Made by a program: the position numbers and the translations under genes. Below, piece after piece: positions 13,883 to 25,089 of a stretch of 64,000 nucleotides of DNA. The DNA is taken from NCBI RefSeq assembly GCF_001039355.2, contig NW_019775596.1, positions 124,001 through 188,000 on the forward strand, read 5' to 3'. The DNA comes from Lingula anatina (taxonomy: Eukaryota > Brachiopoda > Lingulata > Lingulida > Lingulidae). Under the pieces are notes generated by a model that was not told where the DNA came from, ran no database searches, and saw only the letters and a program-made list of their open reading frames with translations. Numbering within the stretch: the stretch's first letter is position 1; every line of letters starts with the position of its first letter.

Positions 13883-14756
13883 AACATTCACCTTAACAGT
13901 TACATTTAGTTTTTCCCCAAAGCATATTTAACTTCTTTGTGTTCACATATTATGTAAAAGTCTTTTGAAAATTCATTATGGCTCAAATTAAGGGAGTAAT
14001 TACCATAGCTAGCGGAGGGAAATGAATACATCTGCTTTTGCTCTGAAAAATATTAACTAGTAGCATCCATGGAAATTCATTTCTTTGTACATAGCTGTTT
14101 TTGCTGGCTAGATTTGTGGCTAAATTAGTGCTATTTTGAGATAAATAGGGCAAAACATTAGCAAGAAGCTTTTTTTTACATCTGACAACATATGATTGAT
14201 GATGTCAGATAAAATTTGCAGATGCTTAAAAACTATAATCATGGCTATATTTTGATTGATGTCATCATAAAATTATTTGTAGGATGCCAGTGAATGCAGT
14301 GCCTTTACTAGGGGGCCCTGATTTGGCCAGTGTTTGCTTCATAAAACTTACCTGCTTTCTCTAAGCAGATAATTGTATAGAGGTTTATTGTTACATTGAA
14401 GAAATGTATATTTTTCTGGGGGTATAAAATTGACTTGATTCATGTAGAATCATGTAGGTTTTTTAGCTCTCTCTATATTTATTGTCTATGGCAAAAATAT
14501 TGATTTGTAGAGAGACAAAACCCACACCACTGTTACATCACTCATAATGGAAAATTACTAGACTAGCCCAGACACTTTTCTGTTTTTCATAGAAGCTGCA
14601 CAGATTACTATAATTTGATATAATTACTCATTATGTTAGGATAAGAAGACCCCCCCAGTGAACTCTCTGGTATGTCGAAACACCATCATTCCTCCTACCC
14701 AGGGTGAGGGCTATCTTGTTGCAGCTCAGCCAGTCAGGTGAGAAAATGAGGTCATT

Positions 14757-14791
<35 letters not shown>

Positions 14792-17700
14792 TTGTAACTT
14801 TGAGGGCATAATGCACATCATGAAAATCTTCGGGGGGGGGGGGGGGGGGGGGATTTTACTGGTAAAGGGGTGTTTGAAATTTGTTATGTTATTCCATCAC
14901 TAATGCCTTGTGTTTGCCATTGTAGTCTGGGTGACAGCTTGCTCTATCTAACATCAAATGACACTGACCTCAGCAAGCAGACTAAGAAGAATTTTGATGG
15001 TGAAGGTACGTAATACCTGTACAAGAAAGTCTTAATCATAAGTTTCAGTAAGTGAATAATGATAATCTTAGAAGAGTGAATGACCTCAGTCATCAAGGAC
15101 TAGCAGTAAATAAGGAATATAAATTAATCAAATGCTGGAACTCACTTTGTAATTGACAATGATACAAAGTTACTTGTCGAAGATTTAAGATTAAGATTGT
15201 AGTGTTAAATTGTCAACCTCCAGTAATCGAATCACTTATATTCCTCTATGATAATCTTGTCACTTAAAGGATTTATTTTTTTAAATGACAAAAAATATTA
15301 ATAAAAGGATTAAATATTAGTCAAATTATTTCCTGTCTCAGAATGTTTGAAATACTTTATTTTTATCACAATAAATAAAAAAATCTACATTCTACATATT
15401 TCAGATTTGGGACTACTGGTGCACTATGTCCACAGAAGTGAAATGTAAGTGGGGCATATATATGCTGAACTAGTAAACTTGTATACCAGTGCATTAAGAT
15501 GAATGTCTTGGGATAAATGACTTAACTTTGTCCTTGCAGCCAGATAGAGAACAATAAAGGCTAATATATCAAAAACATTTTAATTTCTTCTTTCAAGAAA
15601 AGCAAGACTACTCCAGTAAAGCGGGATTTAATTTTCTACTTCACAAGATATTTTAATTGTGGTTATTTTTATAAAAATTTTATTTCACCAGTTTTCCTGA
15701 TAACTGGGTTTACTTTTCCCTTTGTGATCTTACTTATTTATTTATTTATTTTTTTTTTTAATCATTCTTAATAGTGGCACCAATGCCTGCCCCTCTGGCC
15801 GTACCACTGTGATCACCCTGAACTGTGACGTGACGCAGAAGGGACAGGGCAAGATCCAAGTCCCACCCAAGTGCTCAGACGGAACCTGTGACGGCTGTAA
15901 TTACCATTTCCTGTGGAGCACCGAGCATGCCTGTCCCATCTGTAAAGAGCTGGATTATGAAAAAGTGATTGGTCAGTGTGTAAATGGTGTCCAGGAAGTC
16001 CATTATTACCCACCTAAGTAAGTCTTGTGAGGTAGAAACCATAAAGTTGTCCGTGAGGTAGAAACCATAAAGTTGTCCACTTTGTTTTTGTGATGGTAGC
16101 GTGTGATGTGTTTATAAGAAAGAGCGATAATGTCATGTTGACTTTTTTGTTAAATAAAAAAGGCTTTATTTTACTGTTGCTAATTATATATTTGTTTTTT
16201 AAAAGGAGTGTGCAGTATATGTGTATGTGAGAAAGAGAGAATATTTTTGTTGTTTTTCTTAAATGAAAAAAAAATTGTATTACCATAACTTATTTTTTAG
16301 TTCCTTTCAATGATCCTGAAAGTCTTGGTTAATGTGGTGACTGTCTCAAATTGAAGAAAAATGTTTGCCTGGTAAAATTACAGTATTATTCATTGTGCCC
16401 TTTCCAGACACTGCATTTTGACCAGTAATTCCCAGCCTGTTATTGAGAAGAGGCATTGCAGACTGATTCCTTTTTGGGCAAGTGTTCTGACTGTAATCAG
16501 GTCAATTACCTGCATGGCTAAACTCTTATAAGTTAACATCCATTTTTACCACAGCCTCCACAGCCAGCAGTGTTTAGGTTGTAGATGTAACCTTCTAACG
16601 TTTTGCAAACCGAAGTCCTTACCAACATATGCTTTTAAAGTAGTAGTGTATTTTTATATATAGAAACTGTAACAGTTGTTGTTTTGAATCACTACAAAAA
16701 TATTTTATTTTGTTTTCTATTTCTTTGAAATTTTTAGGCCATGGCAGGCATTGGAGGAATAGTATTCCTTGCTGCTCTTTTATGCGGACTAGTCATCTTC
16801 TGCTGGTCTAAAAACAAGTCGTAAGTGGGGAAAAATGTGCTAATTTCAGTACAATAAGTGTGATTGTGGTGTAAATAATATTTTTTATTCTGAGTTGGTG
16901 GTAAGACAGAAAGATTATCAAATATTCCTTCGAAGATAAATTCAAACTGACTCAGAATTCTTTCTTATGTGATTTTGCACCTTTGACAATTACCTATGTA
17001 ACTGTTTTCACACAAAAAAAGTGATTCCTTTCTTATGACAATCAGTTGAAAGAAAATGGTTGAAATTGTGTATTAGAATGCTAATTTAATGACTTTTTTT
17101 TCCCCCTAAAAGTTTGGAGTACAAGTACATGAAGTTAGTGGAGGGTAGTGGACAAGACGGAGAGCTTCCCGCAGCAGAGACTTGCGCGTTGGATGAAGGG
17201 GAAGATGAGGTTATGGACAGCGTTAAATTTTCAGGGAAAGGTTTCTTCAAGAAACTTAAGTCCATGGCTGGAAAGGTGAGACACTGAGGCCAATGTATTT
17301 ATGTTTGTGTGTCTTTATATATGCCTTTGTATTTGAGAGAGAGAGAGAGACATTTTGTGTGTCTCATGCCTGCACATGTCTCTGTCAGTTTTTAGTCAAT
17401 AATTTAAATTTTGTTATAATCTGTGAGGGAGAATGGTGAAAGACCGAAGTCTTTTGACTATTAATTTAGCCAGTAGATGTCACAATGGCAATACTTTATA
17501 TTTGTAATTGTCTTTTATATAGAGCTTACATTCCAGAGATACCAAGTAATAAAATCCTCAAAAGTAGAAATAGCAAGGAAAATTCAAAACTAAAATTGCA
17601 ATGTTTAAAAAAGCATTTTACTTCTAGAACATTTTGATAGAACTTCATTGATTGTTGCTTTTAAAAAGTTTTAAAAATCTTAACTAAAGAAGGAATAAAT

Positions 17701-19331
17701 ACATTTACAATTCAAAAATATTTGTTCTTCTGACAAATAACAATATATATTTTGCCTCTGTTATTCTTGAGAAAATAGTTTTCATGTTTCACTAGAAATG
17801 TCCAACATTTTCTTTTACTTTATTTTTTCTTGTGAATTGCTCACAAAAGGATGCAAATAAAGACAAAAGAGGCTATTTTGATGTAAGTAGGCAGTTAGTT
17901 GTTGGGTGAATTTTATATTAATTTGTTTTTAACTTAGTTGATATTTTTATCTGCTGTATGACTTCTTATTTTTTTGGTCATTTTAATTTCTACCTTTAAC
18001 CAGATTATGTGTTATCAAATTTTCACATAGGCACATAACCTCAAATTAGTTTTTAAGATTTTATTTTTATTGTTATGTACAGACACAGATGTGTCTGTAC
18101 ATATTGCCATCACCTGCGTCTGTCGTCGCCGATGCCGATGCCGTCGCCGATGCCGTGCACTTTCCTTGTAAACACGATAAGTGGAGGACAGTTTTACTTT
18201 TTGGCTGTATATTTACAGAGCTGATGAATATTCATAAAACGCAGGTCAAGTTTGAAAATCAGCTTGATAGGGCCATTATTGTAGAAGTTATGCTGTTTTT
18301 TCACTTTTCAGCATATATGCAACACTGTAAACACATTTCAAGGAAAACTGATAGGCCTGTTGTCATGAAACTCACAGGAGTAATCAATCTTATTATAACG
18401 CAATAATAAGATTGGTCAAGTTCATAAATCAGCATGATCGGGCCATTATTTTAGTAGTAATGCTGTTTTTTCATTTTTCAGCATATATGCAACACTGTAA
18501 ACACAATATAAGAAAAACAGATAGGCCAATTGTCATTAAACTCACACAGGAGTGGTCATTCCTGCTAAAATGCAGGTTGAGTTTAAAAAATCAGCATAAT
18601 CGGACCATTAAAGAAATGCCATTTTTTCACATTTCCTCAGATTTAATTCTTAGGCAAGTTAACAGTTTCATTATTTAATTAATAAGATACGTAAAAGTGT
18701 TTGTTTGGCATTTCCTGCATCTTTACAACATTATTAGTTGATTATGTAAAAATGATGGTAAACTTGTTATCGTGTATTGTGTAATAAACTTTCAAAAATG
18801 GAAATAAACTCATATCATTGCAGTTTGTCAGATTCAATCATTAAAATTTGATGTTGAATTTGCAGTTTAACATAATGTACTTTTGCATCAGAATTGACAG
18901 TAGCCTATTTTGTGCATAGTTATTTCCTGTTTTTTGTCTGTACATTTGACAGCTTTGCTGCCTTGTTTACAGAATGGATAGTGAACCCATTTTAAAATAG
19001 ACTTTCATATTGAAATAATGTTTATGTTTTAGACCCATATAACCGTTAAGAAAGATATCTTAACCATCAGACATTTTCAATTTGATTTGGATCACCTTTA
19101 TTTGGAATTAACTTTTAGTCAAACTTTGCATAAAGCATGGCAATATATCTATACATTTCTTGTTCTTCCTTTTACAGAAGCATTCCTATCTTGCCAATCA
19201 GATTTTGTGATAATAGACTGATAAGTTTAAGTATATGATTTGATTAGTAAGTAATTTATTAATCTTTTCAGACTGATGATGACAACCCATTTGAAAGTAT
19301 TAAACTGACAGAGAAGTCAAGTTTAACCTAA
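362..19331 (+). CDS. ELAPOR: ELAPOR-family (KIAA1324/EIG121-like) type I membrane receptor, 24 coding exons
   Basis: Joining 24 exons with GT-AG borders gives 3123 nt, 1040 residues plus stop, with every junction in phase. Human ELAPOR1 and ELAPOR2 are of similar length (just over 1000 residues). The order is signal peptide (about 1-21), N-terminal KDFHYEYTECDS block typical of the family, EphR/TNFR-like Cys repeats (about 258-305, 370-410, 575-630), an MRH-like region (about 660-900), one TM (about 922-949) and a cytoplasmic tail with LPAAETCALDEGEDE. In vertebrates these proteins sit in the trans-Golgi, endosome-lysosome system and plasma membrane and are linked to autophagy and BMP signalling. 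That role is carried over by family only. ELAPOR1 and ELAPOR2 are vertebrate paralogues, so no number is given to this gene. Confidence 0.95.
449..2512 (+). other. ELAPOR intron 1
   Basis: Bounded by GCG|GTAAGT at 448/449 and TTGCAG at 2507-2512. It is AT-rich with short homopolymers (T tracts near 1071 and 2048, and near 2192). I see no gene, TIR element or obvious repeat family in it. Confidence 0.7.
2644..2728 (+). repeat. (CT)n(CA)n microsatellite at the exon 2 splice donor
   Basis: About 26 bases of CT repeats run into about 60 bases of CA repeats, starting seven bases inside intron 2. Both strands give long spurious ORFs here (Cys-Val, Arg-Glu, Thr-His runs), which are not genes. Confidence 0.97.
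3472..3571 (+). repeat. Imperfect direct duplication in intron 2
   Basis: A 40-base segment built on GAAAGAAAAGAGCTG is present at 3472-3511 and again at 3533-3571 with a few substitutions, at a spacing of about 61 bases. It is a local tandem duplication. Confidence 0.75.
4849..5014. mobile_element. MITE with CAGGCTCGTAGCCA / TGGCTACGGGCCTG ends
   Basis: The element is 166 bp and its 14-base ends are near-perfect inverted repeats (one mismatch). ATTAT flanks both sides (4844-4848 and 5015-5019), a likely target duplication or part of one. The inside is non-coding, with repeated GTGGACCTTTT and a C-run at 4981-4991. A hAT-type non-autonomous element is the best guess from the CAGG-type end. 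Confidence 0.75.
6536..6702. mobile_element. MITE with CAGGGGCGGATTTAG / CTGGATCCGCCCCTG ends
   Basis: This 167-bp element is bounded by 15-base inverted ends with one mismatch. Internally the GGAAGAC(G/T)GTCAGA motif repeats three times. A reverse-orientation fragment of the same family lies at 25383-25445, and an end-like sequence at 49493. The CAGGGGCGG-type terminus fits non-autonomous hAT elements. A clean 8-bp target duplication is not evident. Confidence 0.78.
9659..12292 (+). CDS. ELAPOR: ELAPOR exons 9-13: central Cys-rich ectodomain
   Basis: Exons: 9659-9947, 10311-10546, 10911-10978, 11394-11552, 12074-12292. Exon 9 begins TQKLYKWIEPQICR and includes LPPSGEKKPCPPCNPG, near-identical to the vertebrate proteins as I know them, then a second Cys repeat and YHWWNDLPQNMTTSC. 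Exons 10-12 form the globular block with a WAFQG segment and IYSIKITNTIEGGAS. Exons 12-13 give a third Cys repeat (CEDCPMGTQKDGCVPCPEGH) and the CIPCGKG block before the MRH-like region. Phases after exons 9-13 are 1,0,2,2,2. Confidence 0.92.
12744..16017 (+). CDS. ELAPOR: ELAPOR exons 14-19: MRH-like region
   Basis: Exons: 12744-12879, 13235-13360, 14640-14737, 14926-15005, 15405-15444, 15775-16017. The product holds YYHHFNFTICG, VCRNTIIPPTQGEG and, in exon 19, GKIQVPPKCSDGTCDGC and a FLW segment. These are characteristic of the mannose-6-phosphate-receptor-homology part of the family. Exon 15 is 126 nt with phase 0 on both sides and encodes a Thr/Asn-rich, low-complexity insert with NATNNATTTTTP and three potential N-glycosylation sequons. 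It could be skipped without a frameshift. Exon 18 is only 40 nt. Confidence 0.9.
12887..12968 (+). repeat. (TG)n(CG)n microsatellite at the exon 14 donor
   Basis: About 68 bases of TG followed by about 13 bases of CG begin seven bases after the exon 14/intron boundary at 12879. The alternating purine-pyrimidine tract could form Z-DNA. Confidence 0.97.
13810..13880 (-). repeat. 71-base T homopolymer in intron 15
   Basis: A pure run of 71 T bases. It could be the poly(A) tail of a minus-strand retroposon, but no SINE or gene body is recognisable beside it, so a replication or assembly expansion is equally possible. Confidence 0.85.
14753..14852 (+). repeat. (TTTA)n tract and 21-base G run in intron 16
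   Basis: A TTTA tetranucleotide array runs to about 14793, and a run of 21 G occupies 14832-14852. Both lie in the 188-base intron between exons 16 and 17, leaving little ordinary intron sequence. Confidence 0.9.
16027..16078 (+). repeat. Perfect 26-bp tandem duplication after exon 19
   Basis: The 26-base block starting GTGAGGTAGAAACC is repeated exactly at 16027-16052 and 16053-16078, nine bases downstream of the exon 19 donor. Each copy starts with a GTGAGG that resembles a splice donor. Confidence 0.92.
16408..19331 (+). CDS. ELAPOR: ELAPOR exons 20-24: membrane anchor and cytoplasmic tail
   Basis: Exons: 16408-16492, 16738-16820, 17113-17275, 17850-17882, 19272-19331. Exon 20 must use the GTAATC donor at 16493; the next GT (16501) would bring exon 21 into a frame that stops at once. 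The TM spans the exon 20/21 join (AMAGIGGIVFLAALLCGLVI) and is followed by CWSKNKS. The tail has LEYKYMKLVEG, an acidic block GEDEVMDS and a basic KGFFKKLKSMAGK. Exon 23 is a 33-nt phase-0 microexon (DANKDKRGYFD). The last exon encodes DDDNPFESIKL and ends with TAA at 19329-19331. Confidence 0.9.
18070..18680 (+). repeat. Three-copy tandem repeat in the last ELAPOR intron
   Basis: Three diverged copies of a unit of about 165 bases begin near 18245, 18413 and 18577. Each has a TCAAGTT-like start, an AAATCAGC block and a GGGCCATTATT or GGACCATTA block; the first two also have CAGCATATATGCAACACTG. They are preceded by the palindrome ACAGACACAGATGTGTCTGT (18080-18099) and a CGATGCCGATGCCG-rich segment. 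The ORFs in it share no recognisable protein and are treated as non-coding. Confidence 0.82.
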
Positions 19332-20297
19332 AGAGCTTTACAACCACCCAAAGACATTTACAACCACCTAAAGAACTTTAAATGACCAGAGAGAAGAACT
19401 AGACATGAATCTTCAGCTGTGATTATTAGATATGAAAAGGAGACTTGGGCTCTGGAATGTTTAAATTCATAGTATAGTGGTTGAGTTGTCATGTAAAAGA
19501 AAAAAAGGAATTGAACATGCATTGGTTAGTATGTATCAGACAGTGATTGGTTCTTCAGACATTTTATTGTCAAATGTTGATGGCCCAGATGTCGATAATT
19601 ATGTACACAGTCATTTTAGTTATCTCTCCTCTTTTACATTTACAGATTTAGGTTATTTTTTTCTTTAGGTATTATAACCGGTTAGAAATGCTATGTATTG
19701 ACCCTTTCAATGAACCAGTCAAGTGAAGAGAAAAATAAAAGGGAAAAATGTTCCTGTACTCTGGGAACTTGTTATCTTAGCAGGATTTTTTTTATGAATA
19801 CATTTAAAAGTAAACAGCTGCATTTACTGTAAATGTCATTTTGCAGATTTAAGTGAGTTGGCTAATTGCATTTCAATTATTTTTTTTTTACCTTACCAGC
19901 TCTGTTTGTTTCTCATCTCTTCTTTGTAAATATTTAACAGCTGAGCTGAATTGATCTTGTATCTGTATGACCACATACAGATGTCTGGTGATAGTCATTA
20001 TAGATTGTCTCTCATTACATGTTATAGAGGTTTCAACTGAATTTATACCAAAATGTGGTTCTTTTGCATTTTTTTCTTCATAACAGCTGAATTATCAGGT
20101 GCTTTTCATTAATCCAATTTATTTTCTATTGTCAGTTGTGCAATTTGAAGCAATTTAGTATTGTATTGTATATATTCTAGACACATAAATTGCAGCTTTT
20201 GAAGAAAATGCCCTAGTCGAGCTACAGCTGAGAGTTAAATGTCTAGAAATGTTAACTTTCATCTTCAAGTTTGAGTAGCAAGCTTGCAAGAAATAAA
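19332..20297 (+). terminator. ELAPOR 3' UTR with candidate poly(A) signals
   Basis: AATAAA hexamers occur at 19734-19739 and 20292-20297, about 400 and 960 bases after the stop. Either could end the transcript. The sequence is AT-rich and non-coding, with an in-frame ORF-like stretch at 19477-19668 that has no recognisable protein. A longer UTR reaching the R1 repeats cannot be excluded. Confidence 0.45.
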
Positions 20298-21340
20298 TCT
20301 TAAGTTCAGATAACGCTGGGAGGCCTTATAAGCTGCTGAGTTGCAAAACATTAGGAGCATGTGCACACCCTAAAAGAAATTAAATTTTCTAGCTTCCATG
20401 TCTCTTTATATTGAATTAAATTTTTTGTAGCACAGAATAATGGGAAAGTCATTGTCACTTGAGATCTTATTTTTCACTATTCTTATGTTTACATTTATTA
20501 GATGTTTTTCATATATAGTCATTAATTTAGCTTTCAGTGTTTACTTTATACTAATATCTCTTTATTAAAACTTCAGTGCATTTACAGCTTTATTTAAAGG
20601 ATGGGCTACCAGTATGTAGAGTCTGTTTTTTCTCAAATGCAGTGTAATGTTGTCCTATGTCAGATTGTTTGGATATTTTTCATTTTGTTGATAGTCTGTT
20701 TATGTTTTAATTTATATTTATTTTTGAAATAATAGAAGAATGTTGACCTTTACTGACATTCTTCTCACTTTTTCAGACATTCCTCCCTCCTTATAAGATT
20801 TATTATTAACTTGATAGATTGAGTGTCTTTATCCCCTTAATTATATTAATAATCTGTTTATTATATATATCTTGGGGGTAACACTGTATGTAGTGTTTCA
20901 CCATGACACATTAAATGGCTAACCTTCCTCTTATGTTTCATAAACAGTACACAGTTGTCTTAACACAGAATTTCTCAGCTGTGTCCTCTGCCAAATCTGA
21001 ATGTTAATAGCCAGTTCAGAAACCTGCTGGTTACAAAGAGTGCATGCTCTGTCCTCTCTGGGCTTTTTTTTTCTCCATCTTTCCATTTCCATGGCAAAGT
21101 TAACATTGGTTTAAATTTACTACAGGCAGTTTGCTTGAAAGGAAGTATTATTGGATAGTTTTTCAACTCAGTATGACGCTGCATTATTTTATATATTATA
21201 TGCTAAGGTAATTTGTGTGATGGTTTTGTTGTCAGGGTCTAATATTCCATTGCTTTCAAGCCCCAGTAAATTGTGTATTATTATGCAGATTATGAAACCT
21301 GTAATGATCCTTCAACAAAACTTCCCAATCCCCCCCCCCC
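20298..21340. other. Intergenic AT-rich sequence downstream of ELAPOR
   Basis: No coding sequence or clear repeat is visible. Further AT-rich, UTR-like sequence could belong to longer ELAPOR transcripts. Confidence 0.5.
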
Positions 21341-21349
21341 CCTTTTCTT

Positions 21350-22620
21350 TTACAGGTCAATACTTCTGTCTTTGTTGTAACAGTGTTCCTAGGCAGCTGT
21401 ATGTTGCACCATAATTATGGGACCAGGAGATTGACATTCTGTAGTCTAGTATCACTATCTTGGCACCAGCTTCCAAGTTGTGGACAACTGCCCACCACTA
21501 TGCCACTTACTGTTAAAACATTCACTGCACATGTAATATTGACCTTTGCCATAGCTGACAACTGACGAAAAGATACTAGCAAACACTTCATGATGCTTGT
21601 ATCCTTCATGTAATAACATTTCAATTTGTCTTACAGTTAATTCAGATTGCCTGACAAATTTGAACTCTTTTGCTGAGTCCTAAATGGCAAAAGTATATTG
21701 CACCCTACAATAACAGTATGTTGGTTGTCAGGGTCCTGCTGTTTGATATCCTTACGGCTGGAGCCAGTATGAGGACACCAGCTACTAAACAGTAGACAAC
21801 TGCCCACCAGTTTTGAAGTCAAAATATTGTCCACAAGGAACTTTGACATGTTTTTTAAGAATCAAAATATGACATAAAAATTGATTTAAAATAACATACC
21901 TTTTCACATTCATTGACATATGAATAGATCATTAAATCTAGAAAATCTAGAATATATTGCTGCACCAAATTTGGTAAATAAATACTTTGATGATTAATTC
22001 CATTCAAAATCTATCCTCCCTCCCCTTTTATACATTTTTTAAAATTTATTAATTTATTTGGTTGGTTGGTTGGTTGGTCGGGGGGGGGGGTATTTCTTTT
22101 CAAATGAAATGCAATAAAATCAATGGAGTTTATAAAAAAAAACTTCCTTGTAAACAAAACTGTCAGACTCCATCCCCCCCACCACTCCTAATTCCTCCCA
22201 ATGAAAAGTTCAATGAACTGCTTTAGTGGCTGTTAACTGCCTACTTTACATTTGTCTGACAAATTTGAACTCTTCAGAGTCCTTTTGCTAATTGATGATG
22301 AAGCCTTGAGTAGCATTTTGTAGGCTCCCAGGGTCCTGCTGTTTGACCCCCTGGAGTCTGGTGCCATTATGGGGACACCACCTACCAAACAGTGGACAAC
22401 TGCCCATTACTTTGGCCATTAAAACATTCTCTACAAGGATAATATTGACCTTTGCCATATCTGTTTAAAAATAAAATGTGAAATAAAGTAAAAAGTGGAA
22501 TAAAAAAGTATATAACTTCTCACATTCATTGACATGAATATTTTAATATGAGGTAAAAGCTAGTAATCTGTTGTTGCATGGAAGTGGTCAATAAATACAT
22601 GTTTAATTCCTTTCTTAATT
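21350..22620. repeat. R1 interspersed repeat, three adjacent diverged copies
   Basis: Related blocks lie at about 21350-21570, 21640-22020 and 22250-22620. Shared landmarks are GACAAATTTGAACTC, GGGTCCTGCTGTTTGA, GACAACTGCCCA, a TTAAAACATT-like segment and a TTCACATTCATTGACAT tail block. The same family reappears at 23440, 40970, 54530 and 63350. A GGTTGGTTGGTT tract with a G run sits at about 22057-22090. No ORF is conserved between copies, so this looks like a non-coding element. Confidence 0.75.
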
Positions 22621-23439
22621 CATCCTCCTTTTTATTATTATTATTTAATTTATTTAATTTATTTTTGGTGGGGGGTGTCTTTGAAACTGAAATTCAATAA
22701 AATCAGTACAGTTTTTTAAACTATATTTTTCCCCTTTTCAACAAAACTATCACACACCATTCTCCCTTTCCCATTCTCCTAATGCACTGCAATAAGTTGA
22801 TTAGTAGCTGTTAATGGCCTCCTCTGCTAAAGCAGGATGTTTACAAGTTCAGATTCCTCCTGGATCTGGAAGGACCTTCTACATTGAAGTAGGAACGGAA
22901 AAATTTTAAAGAATTCCAGTCTGAACTACGAGTTTCATGTTTATCTCTCTGTATCAAGGCATTATTATACATGTACATAAACTGATAGCTTTTGCAAGAT
23001 TTTCATTCCTTTTATAAGATGATAGTGATATAAAATTGTCCCATAAGTTTATTAAATTGTCATACATTCCATAAAGTGTAATTTGTGTATTAAATACGAG
23101 TATAGTACTAGTTAGGATTACATTTTTGTCATGATAATTATTCACAGTGGACAGATCAATCTTTTTTTTTTCCACGGTATCTTTAAAGTGGACTGCTTTT
23201 GTAATAACTTTAGTGAGCTGTTTGTTGCAGGGAAATATGACCCATTTTGTTACATATGGGACTTGTTAGAAACATTACTGATGTCTCGTCTTCTTTGAGT
23301 ATCTTCTTAATCATTATTTTGTGTATGAAATATATCCATATATATTTATGAGGGGACCCACATGTGAGCATATATTAAACATTGGTTAATGATAATTACC
23401 AATGATATATTCTTCCATATTTGTGATTTGTCAGTTTTT

Positions 23440-24060
23440 TAAAAAACAGTTTCTGGCACGAACCCATCTTTCAAGTTATATATTCAGAACTGTTTTTGGT
23501 TAATGTAGTAATTTACTATTGCTTGCATTTAGGAGTCATGGTATAGAACTTTGCTGAGTTTAAGGTTTTGTTTGTGTCTGGGGTGTTGGATTGCCACTGT
23601 TTGATCAGTTGGCATTTGTAATTTCAGATGTGTATATGTATTAAGTGTTTAATAAGAAGTCCTTAATTTTGAATTTGGTGTAATTTTTCACCATTTTTTG
23701 CCTGACAAAATTGAACTTTGCTACAGAGTTTCTTGGCAAGAGTATGTTGCAGCACACTGGTCTGAACTGAGGATCCTGGTGGCTGCCTCTCAGTAGTCTG
23801 GTGCCACTAAGGGGGTTCCAGTAACCAAGGGATGCACAACTGCCCAAAATTTTGGCACTTAAACCAGAATAACTGGAACCAGAATAATTGGAGCTGTTGC
23901 CATGTTTGTTCAGAAAGTATAATATAAAATAAAAAAGTAATTTAAATGAAAAATGTATCTTTTCACATTTATTGCCATGGATATGAAGGAACATAAAATA
24001 TATCGTTTAAATTCTGTTGTTGGCAATGTTGCACTGAAGTGGGCCAATAAATGAGTGGAA
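23440..24060. repeat. R1 repeat, long copy upstream of receptor unit A
   Basis: This copy includes the 5' portion (GAACCCATCTTTCAAGTTAT, GTGTTGGATTGCCACTG) as well as the GCACAACTGCCCAAAA and TTCACATTTATTGCC blocks. It aligns by eye along its length with 40970-41460. Confidence 0.75.
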
Positions 24061-24990
24061 TTGGTTTTAGAAGATTTCAAAGAAATACAAAAACGTTTCC
24101 AAAATCAACTGAAATATGTTAAAAGTTATCAATAGTGGTTTATATGTTTAAAAAATAAGCATTTTCTCTTCTTGATTTAAGAACACAAAACTGAAGATGA
24201 TTTGAATTTGTTGTAATGAACCTTTTCATACACATGAATGAATGAATGAATAAATGTCTCAATCTCATATAATTTTTGTACGCTTAATTCAAGCGTGGGC
24301 TCGAAATAGGACATTACGTTTTCGACTTAGGCCTACTTAGGGGATAACACAATCTAAAGATTCCACGGTTCGTGTCAGCTTTACGTAAAGTCGCTCAAAG
24401 AAAACCCAAGGACGCATAATGACCAGTTAAGGGTTTATTAGCTACATGTTCCAGGTGAACTCACCAACTCCTTACTCTCCGAAATCACGAGTGCTCCGTC
24501 TCTCCCAATCTCTTTTCCCCCCGAAGTATCAATTCCGATCGCTTATACTGAGTATATTAATTTCTTATCTAAGGTGGATGCACGCAAACTTTTATTACTT
24601 ATAATTGTATAGTTAATTTCTTTACATCGGCATTATACCAAGTGGCCGCCATATTACTCAAGAACTTTTGGACCACAAGGCGTCACCTCATATCATATGA
24701 CCTCATAAGATATCTTTTTGATCTTTATGGCGGACACGACATTGTGCTATTAAAATCTATTAGATAAATTGCTCAGTGAACCAAAGAAAATGTCTGATTT
24801 AAGTTATTTTTCTTTATATACTTGTACATTCACAAATGTTGACAAATGAAATCCGGTGAAACATGTATACCCATCCAACTGATGTCCAATTTTAAGTACC
24901 TCCTTTTTTGCATAATTCTCCCTCAAAACAAACTCTCCCAAGTCAGATATATTATTTCGAATAAAAGAATTATTGTACGCTATCATAGAC
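24061..24990. other. Intergenic, no gene seen
   Basis: A GAATGAATGAATAAAT microrepeat lies near 24236. A more GC-balanced block follows at 24290-24780 with GTGGCCGCCATATTA and an inverted TATGGCGGACA, a pair of YY1-like motifs. Nothing codes convincingly. Confidence 0.5.
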
Positions 24991-25017
24991 TTTATCATAA
25001 AATCAAACGAGCCCAGA

Positions 25018-25089
25018 ACATGGTGTATAGGAAGCGCAACCGAGCCGCCCGCAAGACAGGAGAGCATTCTACCACTGAACTACCGATGC
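25018..25089 (-). pseudogene. tRNA-Gly-like sequence, pseudogene or SINE head
   Basis: The minus strand reads GCATCGGTAGTTCAGTGGTA, a near-exact tRNA-Gly 5' half with intact A box. The anticodon arm and T arm are degenerate (GGTTGCGCTTCC replaces the GGTTCGANTCC B box), so it is not a functional tRNA. A related CAAAGCCAAGGTCCGGT motif occurs at about 25155 and 25710, which suggests a tRNA-derived SINE family. Confidence 0.65.

Noticed and set aside
18089-18678. Two similar ORFs of 105 and 88 codons
   Set aside because: Similarity comes from the underlying tandem repeat, with no conserved start, domain or codon pattern.
23641-23994. 117-codon minus-strand ORF
   Set aside because: Lies in R1; other R1 copies break the frame.
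25018-25089. Functional tRNA-Gly gene
   Set aside because: T arm and anticodon arm do not match or pair as in a working tRNA.
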